This document shows, piece after piece, positions 34,951 through 43,832 of a stretch of 50,609 bases of DNA (position 1 is the stretch's first letter; each line of letters opens with the position of its first letter). Location of the stretch: positions 1-50,609 of the forward strand of contig CAMQTJ010000010.1 of the NCBI GenBank assembly GCA_947037125.1, read 5' to 3'. Made by a program: the position numbers and the translations under genes. Source of the DNA: an uncultured Holdemania sp. GTDB lineage: Bacteria; Bacillota_I; Bacilli_A; Erysipelotrichales; Erysipelotrichaceae. The notes beneath the pieces were generated by a model. It was not told the origin of the DNA. It did no database searches and worked only from the letters and a program-made list of their open reading frames with translations.

Positions 34951-36351
34951 TTACCAAATTGTATGAAACTTTCCGTCTTTATCTGTTCTTTGATATGTAT
35001 GTGCTCCAAAATAATCTCTTTGAGCCTGTAATAGATTTGCACTTGTAACTTCGCATCTATATCCATCAAAATACTCAAGTGTACTAACAATTGCAGGAGC
35101 GTATATTCCTGTTTTAATCAAAGAAATTATTGTATTTCTCCAATCTTTTTCATAAACTAGTAAATTTTCACTAAATATTTCACTCATAATAAGATTTAAT
35201 GATTTATCTATATCAAAAGCTTTTTTTATTTCATTTAAAAACTCTGCTTTAATTATGCAACCTTCTCGCCATATCATAGCGATTTGACCATAGTTTAAAT
35301 CCCATCCGAACTCATTAGAAGCATCTTTCAATAAATCGAATCCTTGAGCATAACAGCATATTTTAGCGCAATACATTGCATTTTCAATCTCATTTATTTC
35401 TTCAGTACTAATTTTATTAAGTTCATTCGCTTTTAAATTAAACATTTTACTAGCTAACATTCTTTCAGATTTTTTCGCAGATATATGTCTTGCGAAAACT
35501 GAGGCTGTTATAGTAGGTATTGTTGACGATATAGCTAATGCTTCTATACATGTCCATTTACCAGTACCTTTTTGTCCAGCGACATCTAAAATCATATCAA
35601 TTAAATAATTTTCTGTTAAGTCATCCTTTTTTTTAAGAATTTCACTTGTGATTTCTACAAGATATGACTTTAATTTCCCTTTATTCCATTGTTCAAATAT
35701 TTTTTGTATTTCACATACTGATAGTTTATAACCATCTCTTAGTAGCGAATAAACTTCACATATAATTTGTATATCTCCGTACTCAATGCCATTATGCACC
35801 ATTTTTACATAATGACCAGATCCATGTGTTCCAATGTATTCGCAACATGGCATTCCATCATCCGCTTTAGCAGAAATGGCTTTCAATATAGTATCCACTT
35901 TGTTATATGCACAAAGATCTCCAGATGGCATTATTGAAGGACCATTTAATGCACCCATTTCTCCTCCTGAAATCCCTACACCTAAATAATAAATTTCAGA
36001 ATTGCTTAAATGATTACTTCGTTTAATTGAATCTTTGTAATATGAATTACCACCATCCATTATTATATCTTTTTTATCAAGATATGGTATCAATTGATCT
36101 ATTACTTTATCTACTGTGTCTCCTGCAGTTACCATTAAAATTATTTTTCTAGGTTTTTCTAGTGATTCCACAAAATTTTTCAAATCTAAATATGGAAATA
36201 AATTTGTCTTATCGCTATTACGATTAATGTAATCAGTAGTTATTTCATTTTCATAATTGTATACTGCCACTTTATAATCATGATTACAAAGATTTAAAGC
36301 AATACTTTTACCCATGACACCTAAACCATAAACACCTATATCGTTTTTCAT
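34951..36351 (-). CDS. gnd: 6-phosphogluconate dehydrogenase, decarboxylating
   Basis: 466 residues, normal length. NAD(P) motif GVYGLGVMGKSIALNL at the N-terminus, DGGNSYYKDSIKR and GVGISGGEMGALNGPSIMPSG at the substrate site, HNGIEYGDIQ with the catalytic residues (usual form K-M-V-H-N-G-I-E-Y), and WREGCIIKAEFL. It converts 6-phosphogluconate to ribulose 5-phosphate and CO2. The asparagine in VYNYEN after the second strand may bear on cofactor choice. It is co-transcribed with a mannose-class PTS. Confidence 0.96.
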   Translation of the reverse strand: MKNDIGVYGLGVMGKSIALNLCNHDYKVAVYNYENEITTDYINRNSDKTNLFPYLDLKNFVESLEKPRKIILMVTAGDTVDKVIDQLIPYLDKKDIIMDGGNSYYKDSIKRSNHLSNSEIYYLGVGISGGEMGALNGPSIMPSGDLCAYNKVDTILKAISAKADDGMPCCEYIGTHGSGHYVKMVHNGIEYGDIQIICEVYSLLRDGYKLSVCEIQKIFEQWNKGKLKSYLVEITSEILKKKDDLTENYLIDMILDVAGQKGTGKWTCIEALAISSTIPTITASVFARHISAKKSERMLASKMFNLKANELNKISTEEINEIENAMYCAKICCYAQGFDLLKDASNEFGWDLNYGQIAMIWREGCIIKAEFLNEIKKAFDIDKSLNLIMSEIFSENLLVYEKDWRNTIISLIKTGIYAPAIVSTLEYFDGYRCEVTSANLLQAQRDYFGAHTYQRTDKDGKFHTIW

Positions 36352-36379
36352 AATATTAATCCTTTCAACAACTATCTAT

Positions 36380-37576
36380 TTATTCATTTTCTAATCTTAT
36401 TTTTAATTCGTTTTTCGCAAGTTCAATTAAACTCGGATCAATAAATAATTGAATACATGTTCTTGCAATTGATTTACTAGATATTTCAACACATTTTAAT
36501 CCTGCCTTTGAAACTGCAAGTTGTTTAAATTGTTCTGTGTGGTTTGAAATTTTATATTCTGGAAATATAGTTATATATGGATTGCATATAGGTATATGTC
36601 TAGATATATTACCTAAATCTTCTCCACCAAAATCAATCGGCATTCCTTCTAATAATGGTTCATTTAACTTAACTAGTTCATTTTTACAAATATCAGATAA
36701 TACTTTATTTGGTATTCTACCTTGATATCCATCTTCTATAATAATTTCAGTTTTACACCCCATTGCATTCCCGCAACCAATCGCACAGTTTTTTATTATA
36801 TCAGCACATTTTTCTAAATCATTTAGCTTAAAACAGCTAAGTGAACCTTTTATTTGTGATAATTCAGGAATTAGACCAGTTTGATTGTTACTATTAACAA
36901 TAATTTGTGAAAGTCTTATATCAGCTTTAAAATGTTGTCTCAACATTCCGGTTGCTACAAGATGAAGATTAGCAGCAGATAAAGCATTAATTCCATTTTC
37001 AGGATGAGCCCCTGCATGAGCAACTTTACCAGTATATTCTATTGATATTCTTTTAGATGATAAACACTCTCCTGCAAGTCTTGATGGAGCACTTGTTGGA
37101 TGCATCATTATAACCGAATCGACATCATCAAATACATGATTAATTAAAAGTATAATTTTGCCACCCCCGCTTTCCTCAGCAGGAGTACCAATAATTTTAA
37201 TAGTTCCATTGTAATTATTTGTTTCTAAGAAATTTTTAATTCCTATTGCTGCACCTAATGCTGATGTTGCAATTAAATTATGACCACAAGCATGACCTAT
37301 TGTAAGTGCATCATATTCAGATAAAACAGCGATAACAGGTAATTTTGTTCCAAAACTTAATGTAGCACAAAAGGCTGTATCAAGTGTACCTATATTTTTA
37401 GCAACAGCAAATCCGTTATTTTCTAAAAAAGTACACTGTGCATCACACGCTTTATATTCTTCAAAACACATTTCTGGATTTTCATGAATGTATGTTGAGA
37501 TATTCCATAATTCATTTATTTTTGAATCGATTGCTTTATCACTATTTAGCTTAATGTTTTCAATTATTTCTTTCAT
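36380..37576 (-). CDS. M20 family amidohydrolase
   Basis: 398 residues of the M20D aminoacylase/carboxypeptidase group. HENPEMCFEEYKA, SEYDAL, IGHACGHNLIATSALGAA (metal histidine and aspartate region), TPAEESGGGK (catalytic glutamate pair), MMHPT and a C-terminal NHTEQF. Such enzymes cleave N-acyl or amide bonds of amino acids or PABA-glutamate (AbgB-like). In this operon it may deacylate an imported amido sugar acid; that is inference. Four bases separate it from the PTS IID stop. Confidence 0.9.
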   Translation of the reverse strand: MKEIIENIKLNSDKAIDSKINELWNISTYIHENPEMCFEEYKACDAQCTFLENNGFAVAKNIGTLDTAFCATLSFGTKLPVIAVLSEYDALTIGHACGHNLIATSALGAAIGIKNFLETNNYNGTIKIIGTPAEESGGGKIILLINHVFDDVDSVIMMHPTSAPSRLAGECLSSKRISIEYTGKVAHAGAHPENGINALSAANLHLVATGMLRQHFKADIRLSQIIVNSNNQTGLIPELSQIKGSLSCFKLNDLEKCADIIKNCAIGCGNAMGCKTEIIIEDGYQGRIPNKVLSDICKNELVKLNEPLLEGMPIDFGGEDLGNISRHIPICNPYITIFPEYKISNHTEQFKQLAVSKAGLKCVEISSKSIARTCIQLFIDPSLIELAKNELKIRLENE

Positions 37577-37580
37577 TATA

Positions 37581-38408
37581 TTATCCTAAAATTCCTAAGA
37601 AAGCACATCCTAATGAAATTGCGATTAATGAGAAAATAACTTTATTATAATTTTGTCCTTTATGTGTGAAATAATAATATATTCCAAAAATTGCACATAA
37701 TGGTAAAATACCTGGTAAAATTTGATCTAATATATTTTGTAATACTACAGGATCTGCATTATTAATAGAAAATTGTAAAGGAGTCTCAATTTTTACATAA
37801 GCTGAAGATAGTGCACCCATCATAAATAGACCTAGTATACTTGAACCAGTAATAATATCATTTATAAGACCAGACTTCATAACTTGCATGATTGATTCTT
37901 TACCAACTTTGTATCCGAAATTTAAACAAGCATAACCGATTAAGTATCCAAATAAAGGGAATAAGAATGGAATAAATGCGCCTAATAAATTACCTTGCAT
38001 TGCAAATGTACACGCTAGTGCCAAAATAATTGGTTTCATTGTACCCCAAATAATTGTATCTCCAATTCCTGCAACAGGTCCCATTAATCCTGTTTTAAGA
38101 CCAGTGATTACTTCCCCAGGAATTGGTTCACCATTTGATTTTTGTTCTTCCATTGATAATGTAATACCATGAATTAAGCAACCAAATGTTCCCTCTGAAT
38201 TATAAAATTGTAATTGTCTTTTTAAAGCATCTTTATATTCATCATCATCACTGTAAAGTTTTCTTAAAGGTTTTGCTAAAGCATTACAGAAAGCTAGTGC
38301 TTGTAATCTTTCGTATGAGTTGCTTAGTTCTGTTGATAAATACCAAGTATTATAAGCACCTCTTAAATCTTTTTTTGTTAACTTTGTGATTTTAGCATTT
38401 GTCGTCAT
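37581..38408 (-). CDS. PTS EIID component, mannose family
   Basis: 275 residues. LTKKDLRGAYNTWYLSTELSNSYERLQALAF, FFNSEG-like FYNSEGTFGCLIHGITLSMEE, and GLKTGLMGPVAGIGDTIIWGT are EIID signatures; membrane segments fill the second half. Its ATG overlaps the IIC stop (TAATG). It forms the membrane transport unit with IIC. Confidence 0.95.
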   Translation of the reverse strand: MTTNAKITKLTKKDLRGAYNTWYLSTELSNSYERLQALAFCNALAKPLRKLYSDDDEYKDALKRQLQFYNSEGTFGCLIHGITLSMEEQKSNGEPIPGEVITGLKTGLMGPVAGIGDTIIWGTMKPIILALACTFAMQGNLLGAFIPFLFPLFGYLIGYACLNFGYKVGKESIMQVMKSGLINDIITGSSILGLFMMGALSSAYVKIETPLQFSINNADPVVLQNILDQILPGILPLCAIFGIYYYFTHKGQNYNKVIFSLIAISLGCAFLGILG

Positions 38409-39163
38409 TATAGTGTAGCCCCCTTACTGTTTTTTCTTGCATTAAATATTGATAAAATAGCAATACATGATCCGAATACTGCTGCAGCCATTGTATTAAT
38501 GCCTAAGTATGCAACTGCAAAGAATCCAATAAAGAAATATGGTAATAATTCTTTTCTACCAATAGTAATAATAATAATTGAAAATCCTAATGCAGGAAGT
38601 AATCCACCAGCTATGCTAAATCCTGTAATAACCCACGTTGGTAAGATATCCATTACAAAAGTAACTGCCTCAGCCCCAACTAAATTAATTAAAAATACTG
38701 GGAAAAATCTTAAACAAAATCCAAAGATTGCTGGGTATATAATGGCACATTTCATAATCCCCTTCATATCAGCAGCTTCTGCAAATTTATCTGCTTTATG
38801 AACCCAAATTGAGTTAGTTGTTCTACGAATTTGATCAAGAAACACGCCTAATACTCCAAATGGTACTGCAAGACCAACTGCTACTTCAGCACTTAATCCT
38901 GTTTGTAAAGCAATAGGTATTGCAATAGTCGCAGCCAACGCTTGATCGGCAGGTACATTTCCACCTGTTGCTATAACTCCTAAATACACTAACTGAATAG
39001 TTGCACCAATTAATAAACCTTGAGCCACATCATTATAAATTAAACCAAGTACAAGACCGATTACGATTGGTGAACCTAAAGCTGTTGTAAAATGATAACC
39101 AATTTTTGATGTTCCTAAAAAATACATTATTCCACAAACTGCAGCTACAAATATTATATTCAT
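38408..39163 (-). CDS. PTS EIIC component, mannose family
   Basis: 251 residues, about eight membrane segments. VIGLVLGLIYNDVAQGLLIGATIQLVYLGVIATGGNVPADQALA is the EIIC-Man core (the motif is split here for reference: GLxxGD-like Gly-rich turn, then GG-x-PAD). AGGGAGAAAATAAA precedes ATG. It couples substrate entry to phosphorylation by IIB. Confidence 0.95.
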   Translation of the reverse strand: MNIIFVAAVCGIMYFLGTSKIGYHFTTALGSPIVIGLVLGLIYNDVAQGLLIGATIQLVYLGVIATGGNVPADQALAATIAIPIALQTGLSAEVAVGLAVPFGVLGVFLDQIRRTTNSIWVHKADKFAEAADMKGIMKCAIIYPAIFGFCLRFFPVFLINLVGAEAVTFVMDILPTWVITGFSIAGGLLPALGFSIIIITIGRKELLPYFFIGFFAVAYLGINTMAAAVFGSCIAILSIFNARKNSKGATL

Positions 39164-39181
39164 TTTATTTTCTCCCTTATT

Positions 39182-39673
39182 TTAAAATAGATTTTTCGCT
39201 AATACTTTACTAAATTCTAAACTTGGATCATCTGGTACTTGATGTAGGTAAACATGCACACCATTGTCAGAAAGTTCCTTTAATTGATGAATATCATTTT
39301 TGTCCATAGTAATTGGTCCATAAACCACTTTACGACCAGGACCTGCTCCTAATCCACCTATTTGTACATCTTTAACCTCAAATCCTTTTTTATAGGCTCT
39401 ATAGATAGAATCAACATCTTTGAATAATACAAATAATTTCGCATTTTGATAACCATTATTTAACCATTTTTCACAAGCTTCATCAACTGTGTGAGTTAAA
39501 ACTTCAATACCTGGAGGGGCTGCCATCATATAAATTGATGACATAAATTCATCATTAGCCAAAGCATCATCAATTATTAAAATTTTATTCGCTGTTGTTT
39601 GTCTAATCCATTTAGTTATTACTTGCCCGTGAATCAATCTGAAATCTGCTCTTAGTAATTTTATCTCTGCCAT
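39182..39673 (-). CDS. PTS EIIB component, mannose family
   Basis: 163 residues, the usual size. The phosphohistidine is H15 in ADFRLIHGQVITKW. DDALANDEFMSSIYMMAAP and VQIGGLGAGPGRKVVYGPI are also typical. ATG 39673 is set by AAGGGAGATCAAA; the open frame reaches 13 codons upstream into the IIA gene. Confidence 0.94.
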   Translation of the reverse strand: MAEIKLLRADFRLIHGQVITKWIRQTTANKILIIDDALANDEFMSSIYMMAAPPGIEVLTHTVDEACEKWLNNGYQNAKLFVLFKDVDSIYRAYKKGFEVKDVQIGGLGAGPGRKVVYGPITMDKNDIHQLKELSDNGVHVYLHQVPDDPSLEFSKVLAKNLF

Positions 39674-39686
39674 TTTGATCTCCCTT

Positions 39687-40091
39687 TTATATTCTATTGT
39701 TGAATTTTTCAATAACGTTTAAACAACTATCTTTACCAGTGCTAACTGCACAAGTGCAAAGTTGCTCACTATCCATAGCCGACATGTTCATGTAAACTTC
39801 AAGTAACATAGCTAAGTTAACTCCTGAAACAACATGATTATTATATTTCTTTGATAAGGCTGCAAATGTATTACTTGGTGTTCCACCAAATAAATCAACT
39901 AAGCATAATGTTTCCTTAGGCATATTTACCATTGCTTTTTCTATATCAATCAAATAATCTTGCATTGACATATGAGGTAATAAAGAAAACACATAAACAT
40001 TATTCATTTTTCCAATAATCATTTCTGCCGATTTTACTAATTCCTCACCAAACTTTCCGTGAGTCCCTATTATTAAGTATTTATTTTCCAT
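39687..40091 (-). CDS. PTS EIIA component, mannose family
   Basis: 134 residues with the phosphohistidine at H11 (IIGTHGKFGEELVKSAEMI) and DLFGGTPSNTFAAL. It is the first gene of the operon, separate from IIB as in many gluconate- and amino-sugar-type systems. AGAAAGGGGTT precedes ATG. Confidence 0.94.
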   Translation of the reverse strand: MENKYLIIGTHGKFGEELVKSAEMIIGKMNNVYVFSLLPHMSMQDYLIDIEKAMVNMPKETLCLVDLFGGTPSNTFAALSKKYNNHVVSGVNLAMLLEVYMNMSAMDSEQLCTCAVSTGKDSCLNVIEKFNNRI

Positions 40092-40114
40092 TTATGTAAC
40101 CCCTTTCTACATAT

Positions 40115-40142
40115 AGAATACCACAAAATATTTTTTTGTAAA
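40115..40142 (-). promoter_or_regulatory. Promoter of the gluconate-type PTS operon
   Basis: Minus-strand TTTACA (40142-40137), 16-base spacer and TATTCT (40120-40115). The spacer lies in CACAAAATATTTTTTTGT (40122-40139), and a similar TTCAAAAAATATTTTTTT stretch follows at 40151-40168; these may be RpiR sites. Confidence 0.55.
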
Positions 40143-40364
40143 TACTTTTATTCAAAAAATATTTTTTTATTATTTTTTTTAGGATTTCATTATCACTTAT
40201 GATTTTTTAATTTTTGAATCATTAGCATTTTGCAGGCAAATGGTTTTAGTGGAAAAAATTTGTTTATTAATTTTTTAATTTAAGTTAATTTACATTATTT
40301 AGTTAATGTGATATTCTATAAATATAGATTTTCACTATATATTGGGGAAATGCGAGGATTAATC

Positions 40365-41213
40365 ATGGTTAATTATTCTGTTAAAATTAAAATAAAAAGT
40401 TTGTATCGTGAAATGAGTTCAACAGATAAATTAATTTCAGATTATGTTTTAAAAAATATAAAAAACGTGTCAAGGAGTACTATAAGTGATATTTCAAATG
40501 AACTTAACATAGCAGATTCTACATTTTTCCAGTTCACAAGAAAATTAGGATATAAAGGTTTTAAAGACTTTAAAATAGCATTACTAACAGAAAATTTTGA
40601 TCCTGGTATTTCTATTCATGAGAAAATTTCAAAAAAAGATAATGAAATATTAATGGTACATAAAGTTTTTGATTCTAGTATTCGTTCAATAGAGGACACA
40701 AGAAAGCTAATCGATGATAATGTATTTAATCAAACAATTAGTATATTAACAGAATCTAGTTCAGTAACTTTCTATGGTTTAGGTGGATCAAATGCAGTTG
40801 CTTTTGACAGCTATCATAAATATTTACGTTCACCATTAAAAGTAAATTACGCATCGGACTTTCATATCCAACTAATGAACGCTTCTTTATCAAGTGAAAA
40901 TGATTGTGCTTTTATTATTTCTCATACAGGTCTTAGTAAAGAAACAATTGAGATTGCTCAATTACTAAAGGAAAACAATTCTAAAATAATTGTTTTGACC
41001 AGCTACCCGCTTTCACCGCTTGCAAAACTAGCTGATACCGTTTTAGTTACATCATCTGAGGAAACTGCATATCGCTCAGAATCATTATCATCAAGACTAT
41101 CACAATTATGTATTATTGATGCCCTTTTTGTAACTATTATGTTTAAAAAAGAAAAGAAAGCTAAATTATCATTATCAAAAATAAGAGATGCAATTTCAGT
41201 AACAAAAGAATAG
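40365..41213 (+). CDS. RpiR family regulator with SIS domain
   Basis: 282 residues. N-terminal HTH_6 domain (about 1-80: LISDYVLKNIKNVSRSTISDISNELNIADSTFFQFTRKLGYKGFKDFKIAL), then a SIS sugar-phosphate-binding domain (about 125-260: VTFYGLGGSNAVAFDSYHKYLR, AFIISHTGLSKETIEIAQLLKENNSKIIVLTSYP). It likely senses a phosphosugar such as 6-phosphogluconate and controls the divergent PTS operon. ATG 40365 has GAGGATTAATC ahead. Confidence 0.92.
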   Translation: MVNYSVKIKIKSLYREMSSTDKLISDYVLKNIKNVSRSTISDISNELNIADSTFFQFTRKLGYKGFKDFKIALLTENFDPGISIHEKISKKDNEILMVHKVFDSSIRSIEDTRKLIDDNVFNQTISILTESSSVTFYGLGGSNAVAFDSYHKYLRSPLKVNYASDFHIQLMNASLSSENDCAFIISHTGLSKETIEIAQLLKENNSKIIVLTSYPLSPLAKLADTVLVTSSEETAYRSESLSSRLSQLCIIDALFVTIMFKKEKKAKLSLSKIRDAISVTKE

Positions 41214-41270
41214 TAATGCACTTGTTGATTAGTCACTAGATTTAGCTTTGTTTTTCACCAAAAGTTTATT

Positions 41271-41302
41271 GAGCATATGAAAATTCATTGCTCTTTTTTT
41301 TA
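41271..41302 (+). terminator. rpiR-type gene terminator
   Basis: GAGCA-(T)-ATGAA pairs with TTCAT-TGCTC, followed by eight T. Confidence 0.75.
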
Positions 41303-41345
41303 TGTCGTAAAATAACCGATTAATACTAATAATTTTCAACTAAAA

Positions 41346-41372
41346 AAGCTATTCTATTTAATAGAATAGCTT
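41346..41372 (-). terminator. Terminator of the DUF2089 unit
   Basis: AAGCTATTCTATT/AATAGAATAGCTT, a perfect 13-base stem with a single-base centre, followed on the minus strand by TTTTT. Confidence 0.85.
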
Positions 41373-41392
41373 AATATTTAATTGTATAAACA

Positions 41393-41656
41393 TTATAAAT
41401 CATTGATATTCATTTTTTTAATTTCTGTTGCCGTAATATTTTTTTTACTTTTTTCATTATTCATCAAATAATAAATAATTCCCATTAAACCTGCAATCAT
41501 TAATGCATATAATCCTGTTAGTATAAAAAAACAAGCGACTACAAATGGCAGTTTTGATGCGAAAGTTGACTCTTTCTTACAAAGATACCACTGTAATATA
41601 AGTAATGATGGTGTAACAAATAGATAAACGAAACCTAACACAGCTATAAATCTCAT
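41393..41656 (-). CDS. Small membrane protein next to DUF2089
   Basis: 87 residues with two membrane helices (about 5-25 and 38-66) and a polar lysine-rich tail. No family recognised. It follows the DUF2089 gene by 56 bases, is probably co-transcribed and may be its target. AAAGGAA lies ahead of ATG. Confidence 0.65.
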   Translation of the reverse strand: MRFIAVLGFVYLFVTPSLLILQWYLCKKESTFASKLPFVVACFFILTGLYALMIAGLMGIIYYLMNNEKSKKNITATEIKKMNINDL

Positions 41657-41712
41657 ATATATTCCTTTCTTTATGTTTTCAACATATTAAATAACTTATT
41701 ATTTCTATAAAT

Positions 41713-42015
41713 TTATTTCTTTTCAGCTTTAATTTTTTTATACTCATTGATTAATATTTTAGCCGTATCAAAATCAAGTTTGTCATCAACAGCTAATCTT
41801 TTAATAAGTGAAATATAAGGATCGTTAGTATTATCATCAACTATTGCAATCTTTTGAATTAATTTATCAAGTCTTAGTCTTACTGTAGGATAAGTAACAC
41901 CATATTGAAGTGCTATTTCTTTAAGTGAGCCTGATGCCAAAAGAAATTTCTTAATGTAAGCAAGATCTTCATCGTCTAACCCAGTTATCCATTCTGGAAC
42001 TACTTCTAATGCCAA
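41713..42015 (-). CDS. DUF2089 family regulator-like protein
   Basis: About 100 residues with the DUF2089 pattern: VPEWITGLDDEDLAYIKKFLLASGSLKEIALQYGVTYPTVRLRLDKLI, a sigma-like helix-turn-helix, then a charged C-terminal helix. These proteins are presumed regulators of neighbouring membrane genes. No ATG exists: TTG at 42015 sits seven bases after AAAGGTGG and is preferred; GTG at 42027 or 42024 lies within that site. Confidence 0.85.
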   Translation of the reverse strand: MALEVVPEWITGLDDEDLAYIKKFLLASGSLKEIALQYGVTYPTVRLRLDKLIQKIAIVDDNTNDPYISLIKRLAVDDKLDFDTAKILINEYKKIKAEKK

Positions 42016-42041
42016 ATCAATCACCACCTTTAATAATGTTA

Positions 42042-42070
42042 AGTATAAACCTTAATATTATTAAAGTCAA
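42042..42070 (-). promoter_or_regulatory. Promoter of the DUF2089 unit
   Basis: Minus-strand TTGACT (42070-42065), 17-base spacer, TATACT (42047-42042). Confidence 0.7.
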
Positions 42071-42188
42071 TATTAATATTATTGTTATTTATATTATAAT
42101 ATTTAAAAGTTTTTATCATATATAAACATTTTTTCCCTTATAAACAAATGATTATTAGATATTTTCAGTCATAACAGCAAGTTAAATG

Positions 42189-42217
42189 TTGACAACTATA
42201 TCGGGAGACGTTATACT
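42189..42217 (+). promoter_or_regulatory. Promoter of the PadR-DUF2812 cluster
   Basis: TTGACA (42189-42194), 17-base spacer, TATACT (42212-42217), overlapped by the first PadR-type operator. Confidence 0.75.
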
Positions 42218-42239
42218 AACTATATCGACAACCGTTATA
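42197..42239. promoter_or_regulatory. Two tandem operators TATATCG-N5-CGTTATA
   Basis: Two copies, 42197-42215 and 42221-42239, each an inverted repeat TATA-t-CG-N5-CG-t-TATA. Their centres are 24 bases apart. The first covers the spacer and -10 box, the second the transcription start. Binding by the adjacent PadR protein, giving autorepression, is the simplest reading. Confidence 0.65.
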
Positions 42240-42265
42240 ACGGCTAACGAATAGGAGTGAATATT

Positions 42266-42592
42266 ATGACAAAACCAACCCCAGCTTTAACTGAAGGTGT
42301 ATATTATATTTTATTATCTTTAATACAACCAATGCATGGATATGGAATTATGCAAAATGTAGAAACTATTTCAAAAGGCAGAGTTAAACTTGCGGCAGGA
42401 ACTCTATATGGCGCAATAAATACAATGCTTGAAAAAAATTGGATAAAAGCCCTTCCCGAAAGATGGGATAGTCGCAAAAAAGAATATCAGATTACAGCTG
42501 TTGGAAAAAAGGCATTAACAATTGAACTAACTCGTTTAAAAGAATTACTAGATAATGGATCATCATTATTAGGAGGGATAAATAATGATTAA
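42266..42592 (+). CDS. PadR family transcriptional regulator
   Basis: 108 residues: PALTEGVYYILLSLIQPMHGYGIMQNV and RVKLAAGTLYGAINTMLEKNWI form the PadR winged helix, followed by the wing SRKKEYQIT and a C-terminal dimer helix. AGGAGTGAATATT precedes ATG 42266. The stop overlaps the first DUF2812 gene by eight bases, the common PadR-DUF2812 pairing in Firmicutes. Confidence 0.94.
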   Translation: MTKPTPALTEGVYYILLSLIQPMHGYGIMQNVETISKGRVKLAAGTLYGAINTMLEKNWIKALPERWDSRKKEYQITAVGKKALTIELTRLKELLDNGSSLLGGINND

Positions 42593-43127
42593 AACAGTAC
42601 GTAAAATTTATGCAGTATGGAATTATGACGAAGAAGAAACATGGTTGAATGAAATGGCGTCAAAAGGATACAATTTAATCTCAGTAGGATTTTGTAAATA
42701 TGTCTTTGATGAATGCCAACCTAATGAATATGTTATTCGTATTGAATACCTTAATAAAAATCTATTTAACATAAATTCTGATAAATATCTTAATTTCATA
42801 GAAGAAACTGGTGCGAATTATTTAGGTAACGTTATGAGTTGGGCCTACTTTTCAAAAAAATCTGAAGAAACTAACTTTGAATTATACTCTGATAATTCAT
42901 CAAAAATCAGCTATATAGAAAAAGTTCTAATTTTAATTAAAACTGTATTTTATGTAAATATTTTATTAGGAATAATCAACATTGTATTTTCAATTATTTC
43001 ACCTTTTTCAATAAACATATTTATCGGATTAATCAATTTATTCATCGCAATAATATCTATAAAAGGTTATCAAAAAATCAATAGCAAGAAAAAATCTCTA
43101 CAACAAGTTAATGTATTATTTGAATAA
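42585..43127 (+). CDS. DUF2812 family membrane protein, copy 1
   Basis: 180 residues. The DUF2812 domain (about 1-110) has EETWLNEMASKGYNLISVGFCKYVFDECQPNEYVIRIEYL and FIEETGANYLGNVMSWAYFSKK; two membrane helices lie at about 122-145 and 147-165. The role is unknown; PadR-controlled DUF2812 proteins are usually linked to envelope or antimicrobial response. GGAGGGATAAATA precedes ATG. Confidence 0.9.
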   Translation: MIKTVRKIYAVWNYDEEETWLNEMASKGYNLISVGFCKYVFDECQPNEYVIRIEYLNKNLFNINSDKYLNFIEETGANYLGNVMSWAYFSKKSEETNFELYSDNSSKISYIEKVLILIKTVFYVNILLGIINIVFSIISPFSINIFIGLINLFIAIISIKGYQKINSKKKSLQQVNVLFE

Positions 43128-43201
43128 TATAGCAAGTTTTATTCTCTTATTACTACCTTAATAGTAGTGTAAAAAGATATATCTTAAAATGGGAGGATTT
43201 T

Positions 43202-43753
43202 ATAAACAAAGTTATTTATAAATTTTTTTGGATATGTAATTATGATCTAGAAGAAAACTGGTTAAATGATATGTCGAGCAAAGGTTATGAACTTAAATCA
43301 GTAGGTTTTTGTCGATACAAATTTAAAAAATGTGAATGTAATGAATATATCCATCGTATCGAATTCTACAACAATTTTATTAAGGTATCAAAAAGAGTAA
43401 AATACATCTCATTCATTGAAGAAACAGGTGTAAAATATATCGGAACAGTAAATCATAACCTATATTTTTCTAAAAAATCTAATCAAGGTGATTTTGAAAT
43501 ATACTCAGATAATACTTCAAAAATAAAGTATTTAAATCAAATGCTTATTTTTATGATAACCTTCAGCATAATTAATTTAATAGCTGGTTCATTTAATTTA
43601 TTTATTGCTTCAACACTTACTAGCTACATTAATCCTATGAATTTTATGGTGGGAATTATTAATGTAATTTTAGGATTAATAATTATAAAAGGTGCTTATA
43701 TAATTTATAGAAAAAAACAATTATTAGAGCATCAAAAACAATTATTTGAATGA
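43202..43753 (+). pseudogene. DUF2812 copy 2 with ATG start changed to ATA
   Basis: The frame aligns with its sisters from its first codon: ATA-AAC-AAA-GTT after GGGAGGATTTT, where the other copies read ATG-AAT-AAA-ACT or ATG-ATT-AAA-ACA. It gives 183 residues without a stop: NKVIYKFFWICNYDLEENWLNDM, then CRYKFKKCECNEYIHRIEF and two C-terminal helices. The first ATG in frame is at 43271, inside the conserved domain and without a ribosome site. Either the gene starts rarely at AUA or it is a recent pseudogene. Confidence 0.7.
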
Positions 43754-43832
43754 TCCACATTAATTATCATTTAAGTCTATAATAATTCACATTCTCTAAA
43801 AAAATCATATTAAATTATAGGAGGAATTAAAA

